Assembly: GCA_027013145.1 (NCBI GenBank)
Contig: JALUXX010000011.1
Location: 1 to 64,000 of the forward strand
From: Gammaproteobacteria bacterium
GTDB taxonomy: Bacteria; Pseudomonadota; Gammaproteobacteria; 21-64-14
Direction: 5' to 3'
DNA length: 64,000 nucleotides
Each line of letters opens with the position of its first letter. The stretch's first letter is position 1. Under the pieces are notes generated by a model. The model had not been told where the DNA came from. It saw nothing but the letters and a program-made list of their open reading frames with translations, and did not search any database. Of this stretch, positions 1 through 9,668 are shown in pieces. The translations under genes were made by a program, and so were the position numbers.

Positions 1-170
1 CGAATTTCATCGTGGCCAGAGAACCCCTCGCGGGTCCTCACCAACAGGCCGAATATACGGACGCAACCTGTCCCTGCCATCGACCCGCTCACGGCCTTGC
101 AAAATGGGAGGAGACCATATACGGGCTGCGGGTGCTACGGGTGTCGGGGGTTGGGGATTTCCGCAAGCCT

Positions 171-368
171 TCAGTGATCGCTCCCGCGCCGGCGCCGTTG
201 CTCTTCCTGCTCGTCCATGAGGGCGCCGCCGGCGGCGGAGATGAGCACGATCATGACGGTACCGAAGACCCAGGCGAGGTACCAAGCGCCCTTGTCGCCG
301 AGGACGATGGTCAGAAACAGCATGACGATGGCCACGGCGAAGTAGAAGAGAAACTGCAGCACTCCCAT
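171..368 (-). CDS. cydX: CydX-like small subunit of cytochrome bd oxidase, with an extra N-terminal membrane segment
   Basis: A 65-residue membrane protein directly after cydB. Its second half carries the CydX signature, W-Y-x-A-W-x-x-G-T followed by a hydrophobic stretch and an acidic tail (DEQEE). CydX stabilises the haem d/b site of bd oxidases. Ordinary CydX proteins are about 30-50 residues with one helix. This one has an additional hydrophobic segment (about residues 4-22) before the signature, so two helices are likely. I chose the ATG at 366-368 because a GGAGG box lies about 8 bases upstream; an in-frame TTG at 384-386 has no such support. The start lies 18 bases after the cydB stop, so it is probably co-transcribed with cydAB. 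Confidence 0.8.
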   Translation of the reverse strand: MGVLQFLFYFAVAIVMLFLTIVLGDKGAWYLAWVFGTVMIVLISAAGGALMDEQEEQRRRRGSDH

Positions 369-386
369 CGGGGGGATCCTCCGCAA

Positions 387-1520
387 TCAGTAGGCGTGCT
401 CGTCGGCCTCGACCTGCTCGGGGCGCACCTTCCCGCGCATGACCCAGAACGCCCAGCTCGTGTAGATGAGGATGATGGGCACGAACACCGCCGTCCAGCC
501 GAGCATCCAGATCAGTGTCAGCTCGCTGGAGGAGGCGTCCCAGACGGTCAGGCTCTGGGAGGGGTCGGAGCTGGAGGGCATCATGAACGGGAACATGGCC
601 GCGCCCACGGTGCCGATCGTGCAGGCCCAGCCCACGGCCCCGAGCCACCAGCCCAGGTGCGAGTGGCCCCGGCGCAGGGCCCAGACGCCGAGCAGCACGG
701 CGGCGAAGACCGCACCGGGCAGCAGCCACAGCAGGGGGTGGGCGTGGAAGTTGTCCATCCAGGCCCCGGTGAGCACCGCCACGCTCTTGTGCAGGGGGTT
801 GGCCGGCCCGTCGGGGGCGGCCCCGGCGCGGATGACGTAGCCGGGCAGATGCGGGAGCCAGAACCCGCCGATGAGAAACAGCACCAGGGCGGCGAGCCCC
901 GCGGCGCTGCCCAGGGCACGGGCGCGCTCGCGGATCTCCCCCTCCCCGCGGTTCATCACCATCGCCGCCCCCTGGTAGAGGGCCAGGGCCAGGGCCATGA
1001 GCCCGCAGAGGATAGCGAAGGGGTTGAACAGATCGATGAAACTGCCCGTGTAGTAGGACTGCAGATCCCAGGTGAAGTGAAACGGCACGCCTTCGAGCAT
1101 GTTGCCGATGGCCGCGCCGAAGACGATCATCGGCACCGCCCCGCTGACGAACAGCCCCCAGTCCCACAGCGCGCGCCAGCGCGCGGAGGGCAGCTTGCTG
1201 CGGTACTCGAAGCCCAGCGGACGGAGGATCATCGTCCACAGCAACAGCAGCATCACCACGTAGAGCCCGGAGAAGGCCGTGGCGTAGATCGTCGGCCAAG
1301 CCGCGAAGATCGCCCCGCCCCCGAGGATGAACCAGACCTGGTTGCCGTCCCAGTGCGGGCCGATCATGTTCAGCGCCGCGCGCCGCTGCGCGTCCGTGCG
1401 CCCCAGGTAGCGCAGCGCCGCGCCCACCCCCATGTCCATGCCCACCATCACCGCCAGCCCGACGAGCAGCACGCCGAGCAGCAGCCACCAGATCACCTTC
1501 AGCAGCGCGTACAGTTCCAT
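387..1520 (-). CDS. cydB: Cytochrome bd ubiquinol oxidase subunit II
   Basis: A 377-residue integral membrane protein, the usual CydB length. Near the N-terminus it has the conserved MDMGVG segment and the PHWDGNQVW motif, followed by about eight further hydrophobic helices. With CydA it forms the quinol oxidase that reduces O2 to water in the cytoplasmic membrane without pumping protons, typically at low oxygen or when haem-copper oxidases are inhibited. It starts 16 bases after the cydA stop and is followed by cydX, so the three form one operon. No cydDC assembly transporter genes are in the window. Confidence 0.97.
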   Translation of the reverse strand: MELYALLKVIWWLLLGVLLVGLAVMVGMDMGVGAALRYLGRTDAQRRAALNMIGPHWDGNQVWFILGGGAIFAAWPTIYATAFSGLYVVMLLLLWTMILRPLGFEYRSKLPSARWRALWDWGLFVSGAVPMIVFGAAIGNMLEGVPFHFTWDLQSYYTGSFIDLFNPFAILCGLMALALALYQGAAMVMNRGEGEIRERARALGSAAGLAALVLFLIGGFWLPHLPGYVIRAGAAPDGPANPLHKSVAVLTGAWMDNFHAHPLLWLLPGAVFAAVLLGVWALRRGHSHLGWWLGAVGWACTIGTVGAAMFPFMMPSSSDPSQSLTVWDASSSELTLIWMLGWTAVFVPIILIYTSWAFWVMRGKVRPEQVEADEHAY

Positions 1521-1536
1521 CGCCCGACCCCCTCGA

Positions 1537-3111
1537 TCAGACCGCCGCCGGCTCGGCCCGCCCCGCCGCGCGCGGCCCCGCCGCGTCCGGCGCCGGACCC
1601 GGCCCCAGACGGATGAACTTCACCATCAGGTACATCTCCACCACGATGAAGGCCGAGTAGAGCAGCACGAAACCGGTGAGCGAGAAGATCATATAGCCCA
1701 CGCTGTGCGTGGAGGCCGACATCCAGGTCGGCAGCACGTCATAGACCGTCCACGGCTGGCGCCCCAGCTCGGCCACCAGCCAGCCCACCTCGCAGGCGAT
1801 AAACGGCACCGGGATCATCCACGGGGCCAGGCGCAGCAGCCAGCGCTTGTCCAGGATCGTATCCTTGAGCGAATAGATCGTCGCCAGCACCAGATACGCC
1901 AGCATCGCAAAGCCCGCCGCCACCATGATCCGGAACGACCAGAAGATCACCGGCACATTGGGGATCACATCGCGCGCGGCGCGCTCGAAATCCGCCGGCG
2001 TGGCCTTCCTCAGATCCGGCGCGTAGCGCTGCAACAGCAGCGCGTAGCCCAGATCCTTCTCGTGGGCCCGAAACTGCGCCAGCGCCGCCGCATCGTTCGG
2101 ATCCGCGCTCAGACGCCGCAGCGCCAGCGCCGCCGGGATCCCATCGCGCATGCGCACCATCGCCTCGCGCTCGATCGCATCCGCCCCCGGGATGACCTCC
2201 GTCATCGTGTGCGTAACCAGCGGCGTAAGCACCTTCGGGATCTGCAGCTCGTAGAGATTGCGCTGCTCGGCCTGATCCGGAATGGCAATCAGGTTGAACC
2301 CCGCCGGCGGCTTCTCCGTCTTCCACAACGCCTCCATCGCCACCAGCTTCGCCGGCTGCGCGCTGCCCGAGACAAACCCCAGCGCATCGCCCAGACTGAT
2401 CACCCCGATGCTCGCAAACACCCCGAACAGCACCGCCATGCGAAACGAGCGCTTTGCCAGCTCCACGTGCCGGTTGCGCAACAGATAATACGCACTCACC
2501 CCCGCCACGAAGATCGCCGCGGTCACGTAGCCGGCGATACTCGTGTGCACGAACTTCGCCTGCGCATCCGCATTGAAGATCAGATCCGTGAAACTGGTCA
2601 ACTGCATCCGCATCGTGTGCGGATCGAACACCGCCCCGTGCGGCGACTGCATGAACCCGTTGGCGATCAGAATCCACAGCGCCGAGAGGTTCGAGCCCAA
2701 CGCCACCATGTAGGTCACCAGCAGGTGCTTGCCCCGGCTCATCCGCTCCCAGCCGAAGAGCATCAGCCCCACAAAGGTCGACTCCATGAAAAACGCCATC
2801 AGCCCCTCGATGGCCAACGGCGCCCCGAACACATCCCCCACGAAGCGCGAGTACATCGACCAGTTGGTCCCGAACTCGAACTCCATCGTCAGCCCCGTGG
2901 CCACCCCGAGGGCGAAGTTGATCGCAAACAACTTACCCCAGAATCGCGCCATCTCCCGGTAGATCTCACGCCCCGTCGTGAAATACACCGTCTCCATCGC
3001 CGCCAGGATGAAACTCAGCCCCAGCGTCAACGGCACGAACAAAAAGTGATACAGCGCCGTGGCCGCAAACTGCCACCGCGACAAATCCACCACCGTCTGC
3101 AAATCGTGCAC
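1537..3111 (-). CDS. cydA: Cytochrome bd ubiquinol oxidase subunit I
   Basis: A 524-residue haem-binding subunit. Visible landmarks are the early LYHFLF histidine (haem b595/d ligand region), the GRQPW motif and the VHTSIAGY histidine (haem b558 ligand). A long periplasmic Q-loop insert (roughly residues 245-375) resembles the E. coli bd-I type rather than short Q-loop CIO enzymes. The C-terminus ends in an Ala/Pro-rich cytoplasmic tail. It heads the cydABX operon and is divergent from slyD across about 185 bases, which must hold both promoters. A TATACT hexamer on the minus strand (about 3173-3178) could be a -10 box, but I see no convincing -35 partner. Confidence 0.97.
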   Translation of the reverse strand: MHDLQTVVDLSRWQFAATALYHFLFVPLTLGLSFILAAMETVYFTTGREIYREMARFWGKLFAINFALGVATGLTMEFEFGTNWSMYSRFVGDVFGAPLAIEGLMAFFMESTFVGLMLFGWERMSRGKHLLVTYMVALGSNLSALWILIANGFMQSPHGAVFDPHTMRMQLTSFTDLIFNADAQAKFVHTSIAGYVTAAIFVAGVSAYYLLRNRHVELAKRSFRMAVLFGVFASIGVISLGDALGFVSGSAQPAKLVAMEALWKTEKPPAGFNLIAIPDQAEQRNLYELQIPKVLTPLVTHTMTEVIPGADAIEREAMVRMRDGIPAALALRRLSADPNDAAALAQFRAHEKDLGYALLLQRYAPDLRKATPADFERAARDVIPNVPVIFWSFRIMVAAGFAMLAYLVLATIYSLKDTILDKRWLLRLAPWMIPVPFIACEVGWLVAELGRQPWTVYDVLPTWMSASTHSVGYMIFSLTGFVLLYSAFIVVEMYLMVKFIRLGPGPAPDAAGPRAAGRAEPAAV

Positions 3112-3297
3112 CTGCCAGACCCTCCGCGAAGCCGCCGCCCCGACGGCGAAACCCGGTACCCGCTGGGGCGCAAGTATAGTCGGGCCGACACGGCGTAGGG
3201 CTGACCGGCGTCAACGGCGGGGCGGCCCGGCCGCGGCGTGGAAACGGGCGGGGAACGGGTGTATGGTGACCGGATCCGAATTGCGCGGGGAAGCACC

Positions 3298-3780
3298 ATG
3301 CAGATTGCCAAAAACGCCGTCGTCACCATCGACTACACGCTCACGGACGAGGCCGGCGAGGTCGTCGACACCTCGCAGGGGCGTGAGCCGCTGTCCTATA
3401 TCCAGGGTACCGGGAGCATCATTCCGGGCCTGGAGTCCGCCCTGGAGGGCAAGGCCGCCGGAGACTCCCTGGAGGTCTCGATCCCTCCGGAGCAGGCCTA
3501 CGGGCCCCGGCAGGATGCGCTGGTCGTGCAGGTGCCGCGCGAGCGCTTCGAATCCGCCGACGAGGTCAAGCCCGGGATGCAGTTCCAGACGCAGACCGAA
3601 TCGGGGGTCCAGGTCATCACGGTGGTGGCGGTCGACGGCGAAAACGTCACCGTCGACGCCAACCATCCGCTTGCCGGGGCGACGCTGAACTTCGCCGTGT
3701 CGGTCGTCGGCGTACGCGACGCCACCGCCGAGGAACTCGAGCACGGCCACGTCCACGAGGCGGGCGCGCACGGGCATTGA
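3298..3780 (+). CDS. slyD: FKBP-type peptidyl-prolyl cis-trans isomerase, SlyD-like
   Basis: A 160-residue cytoplasmic prolyl isomerase/chaperone. The N-terminal half is the FKBP fold (VTIDYTL, PLSYIQG, IIPGLESAL), interrupted by the insert-in-flap chaperone domain (about residues 70-125: PEQAYGPR through NHPLAGATL). It closes with ELEHGHVHEAGAHGH, a short His-rich tail like the metal-binding tail of SlyD. I chose the ATG at 3298 because a GGGGAAG box precedes it and because the family begins MxIAKNxVVTIDYTL. A further upstream in-frame start would add 20 unconserved residues. It is a monocistronic gene followed directly by a repeat array. Confidence 0.93.
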   Translation: MQIAKNAVVTIDYTLTDEAGEVVDTSQGREPLSYIQGTGSIIPGLESALEGKAAGDSLEVSIPPEQAYGPRQDALVVQVPRERFESADEVKPGMQFQTQTESGVQVITVVAVDGENVTVDANHPLAGATLNFAVSVVGVRDATAEELEHGHVHEAGAHGH

Positions 3781-3784
3781 CGCG

Positions 3785-4255
3785 GGGACCGACGCCGTTG
3801 GCCGGGCAAGCCCCGCCCCACAGGCCGATGACATCGATCCGGCCGGCGTCGCTTGGATCCGACCTCGTCGGCGGGCCGAGGCCCGCCCTACCGGTGCCCG
3901 GATCGGCGTGGGAGATACGATAGGGCCGGGCTTGCCCGGCCGACATCGTGGACCGGACCGGCGTCGGTTGAAACGGGCGGCGCCGGCGGGCCCAGGCCCG
4001 CCCTACGGGCCGATGACATCGATCCGGCAAACGTCGTTTGGAGCCGATCTCGTCGGCGGGCCAAGGCCCGCCCTACCGGTGCCCGGATCGGCGTGGGAGA
4101 TGCGGTAGGGCCGGGCTTGCCCGGCCGACATCGTGGACCGGGCCGGCGTCGTTTGAAACGGGCGGCGCCGGCGGGCCGAGGCCCGCCCCACGGGCCGATG
4201 ACATCGATCCGGCCGGCGTCGTTTGGATCCGGCGGCGTCGATTGTGCGCCCGGCC
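3785..4255. repeat. REP/BIME-like palindromic array between slyD and thiC
   Basis: There is no gene in this stretch. It holds alternating palindromes of two kinds: GGGCGGGCC..GGCCCGCC units ending or starting in GTAG/CTAC, and GGCCGGGC..GCCCGGCC units. They are separated by short conserved linkers such as GATGACATCGATCCGG. The linker block starting GTGCCCGGATCGGCGTGGGA occurs twice, about 186 bases apart. The same two palindromes recur in at least six other intergenic regions of this window. A GTAG head at the foot of a stem-loop is the hallmark of REP sequences mobilised by RAYT proteins (established knowledge); membership of that class is inferred. Confidence 0.85.
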
Positions 4256-4264
4256 CTGCGAGGT

Positions 4265-6199
<1,935 letters not shown>

Positions 6200-6280
6200 T
6201 CAGCTTCCCTGCGCCGGTATTACCCGGATCAGGTTCCAAGGGTGATCTCTCAGCCCCCGCACCGCGGCGGCACCCCTAGC
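6200..6280 (-). promoter_or_regulatory. TPP riboswitch (THI element) of thiC
   Basis: Read on the minus strand, the leader contains CTAGGGGTGCC, a GC-rich P3 arm, GGGGGCTGAGA and then ACCCTTGGAACCTGATC followed by CCGGGTAATACCGGCGCAGGGAAG. These are the conserved cores of the thiamine pyrophosphate aptamer (CUGAGA and ACCUGAUC...GGGUAAUACC...GGGAA). It lies about 55 bases upstream of the thiC start codon, which suits control of translation initiation or early termination. Confidence 0.96.
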
Positions 6281-6551
6281 TGGATCGGGTCACGGTATCG
6301 GAAGGCCGGCGCCTTTGCAAGGCGGGGGCGGCGGGACCCGTGGCGGGCGGCGCACGTAGTTTCTTGACCGCAATCAGGAATCCGGACACCGGCACGCCGC
6401 CGGGCGCTTGCCCGCCGGGGGCAAAGCCCGTACCCTGTAGCCGCTTCCGCCCCCCGGGTCGCAGCCCGCAGGCGGCGGAACATACCCATGGACCAACCCC
6501 CAAGCGCGCCCGCCCCCTTCGGCCGGCCGCGGCGGGATCAGGTGGCGCCCT

Positions 6552-7214
6552 ATGCCCTCCTTCGACGTCGAGCAGGCCCGCTTCAACATGATCGAGCAGC
6601 AGATCCGTCCCTGGGACGTGCTCGACCCGCGCGTGCTCGAGCTGCTCGCCGACACCCCGCGCGAGGACTTCGTCCCGGCGGAGTACCGCGAACTCGCGTT
6701 CGCCGACCTCGCCATCCCGCTCGGCCACGGACAGGTGATGATGGCCCCGAAGGTGGAGGCGAGGATGCTGCAGGCGCTCGACGTGCAACCCTCCGATTTC
6801 GTGCTCGAGGTCGGCACCGGGAGCGGCTACGTCACCGCCTGCCTGGCGCGCCTCGGCGGGCGCGTGCTCAGCGTGGAGATCGTCCCGGAGCTGAAATACG
6901 CCGCGCAGGAGAAGCTCGCCGCGCACGGCATCGCCAACGCCACGCTGCGGGTCGGCGACGCGGCGCGCGGCTGGGAACCCGAGCGGCGCTACGACGTGAT
7001 CGCGGTGACCGGCTCCCTGCCGGTCTACGTCGACGCCTTCCAGAAGAGCCTCGCCATCGGCGGCCGGCTGTTCGCCGTGGTCGGCGAGCCGCCCGTGATG
7101 GAGGCGCTGCTGGTACGGCGCACGGCCCCGGACGGCTGGGTGCGTGAGGCGCTGTTCGAGACCGATCTGCCGCCGCTGGTCAACGCCCCGCGGCCGCCGC
7201 GCTTCGAGTTCTGA
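6552..7214 (+). CDS. pcm: Protein-L-isoaspartate O-methyltransferase family protein
   Basis: A 220-residue class I SAM methyltransferase of the PCMT family. SAM-binding motif I is LEVGTGSGYVTACLA (about residues 83-97), followed by an acidic loop (VEIVPEL). The N-terminal MIEQQIRPWDVLDPRVL and GHGQVMMAPKVEARML segments are typical of the Pcm subgroup found next to tolC in Gammaproteobacteria. Pcm repairs isoaspartyl residues in damaged proteins. This subgroup differs from enteric Pcm in its active-site loop, so its substrate is less certain. It is followed after 5 bases by a rhodanese-like gene, then tolC, so it probably heads an operon. Confidence 0.88.
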   Translation: MPSFDVEQARFNMIEQQIRPWDVLDPRVLELLADTPREDFVPAEYRELAFADLAIPLGHGQVMMAPKVEARMLQALDVQPSDFVLEVGTGSGYVTACLARLGGRVLSVEIVPELKYAAQEKLAAHGIANATLRVGDAARGWEPERRYDVIAVTGSLPVYVDAFQKSLAIGGRLFAVVGEPPVMEALLVRRTAPDGWVREALFETDLPPLVNAPRPPRFEF

Positions 7215-7219
7215 ACGCC

Positions 7220-7540
7220 GTGCGCGAGATCACGCCGCAGGAGCTGTGCGCACACCTGGAGCGGGCGGATCCCGCCCCGCTGCTGCTCGACGTGCGTGAG
7301 CCATGGGAATACGCGATCTGCCGCATCGAAGGCTCGCGGCTCGTGCCCATGCGCAGCGTACCCGCCGCCGCGACGGGGCTGGACCCGGACGCGGAAGTGG
7401 TCACCATCTGCCATCACGGGATCCGCAGCCTCATGGTCGCCCGCCACCTGTCGGGAATCGGATTCCGCCGCGTGATCAACCTGCGGGGCGGCATCAACGC
7501 CTGGGCGCGCGAGGTCGACCCGGCGATGCCCGTCTATTGA
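7220..7540 (+). CDS. Rhodanese-like domain protein
   Basis: A single 106-residue rhodanese domain. The expected active-site loop is present, with the catalytic cysteine at residue 64 in the sequence ICHHGIRS. The N-terminal ITPQELCAHLE and LLLDVREPWEYAICRI blocks match single-domain rhodaneses (GlpE-like). Such proteins carry persulfide sulfur or transfer it to acceptors such as cyanide or thioredoxin; the real acceptor cannot be deduced here. The start is a GTG 5 bases after pcm and tolC follows 52 bases later. This pcm-rhodanese-tolC order is common in Gammaproteobacteria. Confidence 0.9.
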   Translation: MREITPQELCAHLERADPAPLLLDVREPWEYAICRIEGSRLVPMRSVPAAATGLDPDAEVVTICHHGIRSLMVARHLSGIGFRRVINLRGGINAWAREVDPAMPVY

Positions 7541-7592
7541 TGCGTCGGGTCGGGCTCGAAACCGCCCGGAGCCGCAACCGAAGAGGTCCGAA

Positions 7593-8912
7593 TTGAACGC
7601 ACTGCTGCGGACCGCACTCGCCGTGTCCCTGGCGCTCGCACTCCCGTGCGCGCGCGCCTCCGACCTGCTCGACGTCTACCGCCTGGCCGTGCGCAACGAC
7701 GCGCAGTTGCAGGCCGCCGCGCAGGCGCGCCTGGCCGTGCTGCAGACGCGCCCCGAGAGCCGCGCCGGCCTGCTGCCCTCGCTGAACTTCAACCTGGACG
7801 TCAACCGGACCCAGTACGACAACAAGCTCAACAGCACCCTGGACTACGCCACCAACCAGTCCTACTCGTTGCAGTTGAGCCAGCCGCTGTTCGACTGGGG
7901 CGCGTGGCAGCGGCTGTCGCAGGCCGACAGCCGCGTCGCTCAGGCCGACGCCGAGTACGCCGCCGCACGCCAGGACCTGATGCTGCGCGTGGCGGTGCGC
8001 TACTTCGGCGTCCTCAAGGCGCGCTCGGCGCTCGAGTTCGTGCGCGCCGACCTCAAGGCCACCCGGCGCCAGCTCGAGCAGGCGCGCAAGCGTTTCCGCG
8101 TCGGCCTCGGGGCGATCACGGACGTGCGCGAGGCGCAGGCGCGTTACGACGCGGTGGCGGCGCGCGAGATCGTGGCCCGCAACGCCCTCGACAGCGCGCG
8201 CGAGGCCCTCGAGGAGACCACCGGCGTGCCGATCGGGCGGCTGGACGACCTCGCGGGCAAGCTCGCGCTGATCCGGCCGCGGCCGGCCGTCATGAAGGAC
8301 TGGGTCGACACCGCGCTGCAGCACAACCTCCTGGTGCTCGCGCGTCTGCGCGCGGTCGACGTGGCGCAGCGCGAGATCGGGGTCCAGCGCAGCGGCCACT
8401 ATCCCAAGGTGGACCTGGTCGCGGGGACGCAGTATCTGGATCAGACCGCGTTCGGCCTCTTTCCCCTGCGCCAGCAGCAGAGCAGCATCGGCGTCGAGAT
8501 GCGCCTGCCGCTCTTCCTCGGCGGCGCGGTCACGGCGCGCACCCGCCAGGCGGCGCACCTCTACTCCGAGGCGCAGGACCGGCTGCTCCAGGCGCAGCGC
8601 GCGACCGTGCGCGCCACGCGCGACGCCTACCGCGACGTCCTCGCCGGGATCGCCCGAGTCGAGGCCCTGCATCAGGCGGTGGTCTCTGCGCGCACCGCCC
8701 TGCAGGCCACCGAGGCCGGCTACAAGGTCGGTACGCGGACCATCGTCGACGTGCTCGACTTCCAGCGTAACCTCTACAGCGCCGAGAGCGACTACGCCGC
8801 GGCCCGCTACGACTACCTCGTGAGCACCCTGCGCCTCAAGCAGGCGGCCGGGACCCTGAGCGCCGACGACCTGGTCCGGCTCAACCGCGACCTGGGCGCG
8901 CCGGGGAACTGA
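7593..8912 (+). CDS. tolC: TolC family outer membrane channel protein
   Basis: A 439-residue outer membrane efflux protein. It opens with a signal peptide (MNALLRTALAVSLALALPCARA) followed by two OEP repeats with the typical heptad-rich helices (for example ADAEYAAARQDLMLRVAVRYF and the VQRSGHYPKVDLVAG block that starts the second repeat). TolC trimers form the outer membrane and periplasmic duct used by type I secretion and RND/MFS efflux systems. The start codon is TTG at 7593 with AAGAGG about 6 bases upstream. It lies between the rhodanese gene and an isochorismatase-like hydrolase; the inner-membrane partners are not in this window. Confidence 0.95.
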   Translation: MNALLRTALAVSLALALPCARASDLLDVYRLAVRNDAQLQAAAQARLAVLQTRPESRAGLLPSLNFNLDVNRTQYDNKLNSTLDYATNQSYSLQLSQPLFDWGAWQRLSQADSRVAQADAEYAAARQDLMLRVAVRYFGVLKARSALEFVRADLKATRRQLEQARKRFRVGLGAITDVREAQARYDAVAAREIVARNALDSAREALEETTGVPIGRLDDLAGKLALIRPRPAVMKDWVDTALQHNLLVLARLRAVDVAQREIGVQRSGHYPKVDLVAGTQYLDQTAFGLFPLRQQQSSIGVEMRLPLFLGGAVTARTRQAAHLYSEAQDRLLQAQRATVRATRDAYRDVLAGIARVEALHQAVVSARTALQATEAGYKVGTRTIVDVLDFQRNLYSAESDYAAARYDYLVSTLRLKQAAGTLSADDLVRLNRDLGAPGN

Positions 8913-8918
8913 GCGCAG

Positions 8919-9482
8919 GTGGCCACCTCCGCCCCGCTGTGCCGGGCCGAAGAGTCCCAGCTTCTGCTCGTGGACGTCCAGGAGCGGCTCGCCGCCGCCA
9001 TGCCGGAGGCCGCCCGCGCGCGCATGCTGCGCGCCGCGGGACTGCTGCTGGAGGCGGCCGCGCGGCTCGCCATCCCGGTCCACGCCACCGAGCAGTACCC
9101 GCAGGGGCTCGGTCCGACCGTCGCGGCGCTGGCCGCGAAACTGCCCGCTGCCCGGACGCTCGAAAAGACCGCCTTCTCCTGCTGCGCGGCCGAGGGCTTC
9201 GCGGATGCGATCGCGGCGACGGGACGCCGCCAGGTCGTGCTCGCCGGCATGGAGACCCACATCTGCGTCCTGCAGACCGCCCTCGAGCTGCACGCGCTCG
9301 GCTACCACGTCTTCGTGGTCGAAGACGCCGTCTGCTCGCGCATCGAGGCCCACGCCGCCAACGGCCTGCAGCGGCTGCGCGCCGCCGGCGTGACCGTCAC
9401 GAACAGCGAATCGGTGCTCTTCGAGTGGCTGCGCGACAGCCGCCACGAGCACTTCAAGGCGCTCTCCGCCCTGCTCAAGTGA
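8919..9482 (+). CDS. Isochorismatase-like cysteine hydrolase
   Basis: A 187-residue alpha/beta hydrolase of the isochorismatase/nicotinamidase superfamily. The catalytic triad is visible: Asp19 (LLLVDVQE), Lys83 (LEKTAFSC) and Cys116 (METHICVLQT), with the cis-peptide loop preceding the cysteine. This subgroup (YcaC-like) has no established physiological substrate in most bacteria. The start is GTG, 6 bases after the tolC stop, so it is probably translated from the tolC transcript. It is followed by a 162-base palindromic element and then the convergent waaA gene. Confidence 0.9.
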   Translation: MATSAPLCRAEESQLLLVDVQERLAAAMPEAARARMLRAAGLLLEAAARLAIPVHATEQYPQGLGPTVAALAAKLPAARTLEKTAFSCCAAEGFADAIAATGRRQVVLAGMETHICVLQTALELHALGYHVFVVEDAVCSRIEAHAANGLQRLRAAGVTVTNSESVLFEWLRDSRHEHFKALSALLK

Positions 9483-9506
9483 CCGCCGTACCGCCGCCCG
9501 GGCCTG

Positions 9507-9668
9507 GGAGCCTGTCGGACCTAGGCATGTTCTACTGCGGCGGTGGGAGATCGGCCCATTTTTCCGATCGTTCTCGTTAAACAGCAATCACTATTCGCCT
9601 CAAACGATCGGAAAACTGAACTCGATCTCCCGCCGCCTCGCTACGAACACCTAGGTCCGACAGGCTCC
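9507..9668. mobile_element. 162-bp MITE-like nested palindrome at the 3' end of waaA
   Basis: The element is bounded by a perfect 19-bp inverted repeat, GGAGCCTGTCGGACCTAGG at 9507-9525 and its complement at 9650-9668. Inside are further matching arms: GGCGGTGGGAGATCG against CGATCTCCCGCCGCC, and TTTTCCGATCGTT against AACGATCGGAAAA. The whole sequence can fold into one long interrupted hairpin. There is no open reading frame inside. The size and terminal symmetry resemble a non-autonomous transposable element (inference). The right arm overlaps the last codons of waaA and provides its stop codon. It could also act as a bidirectional terminator for the convergent genes. Confidence 0.75.
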
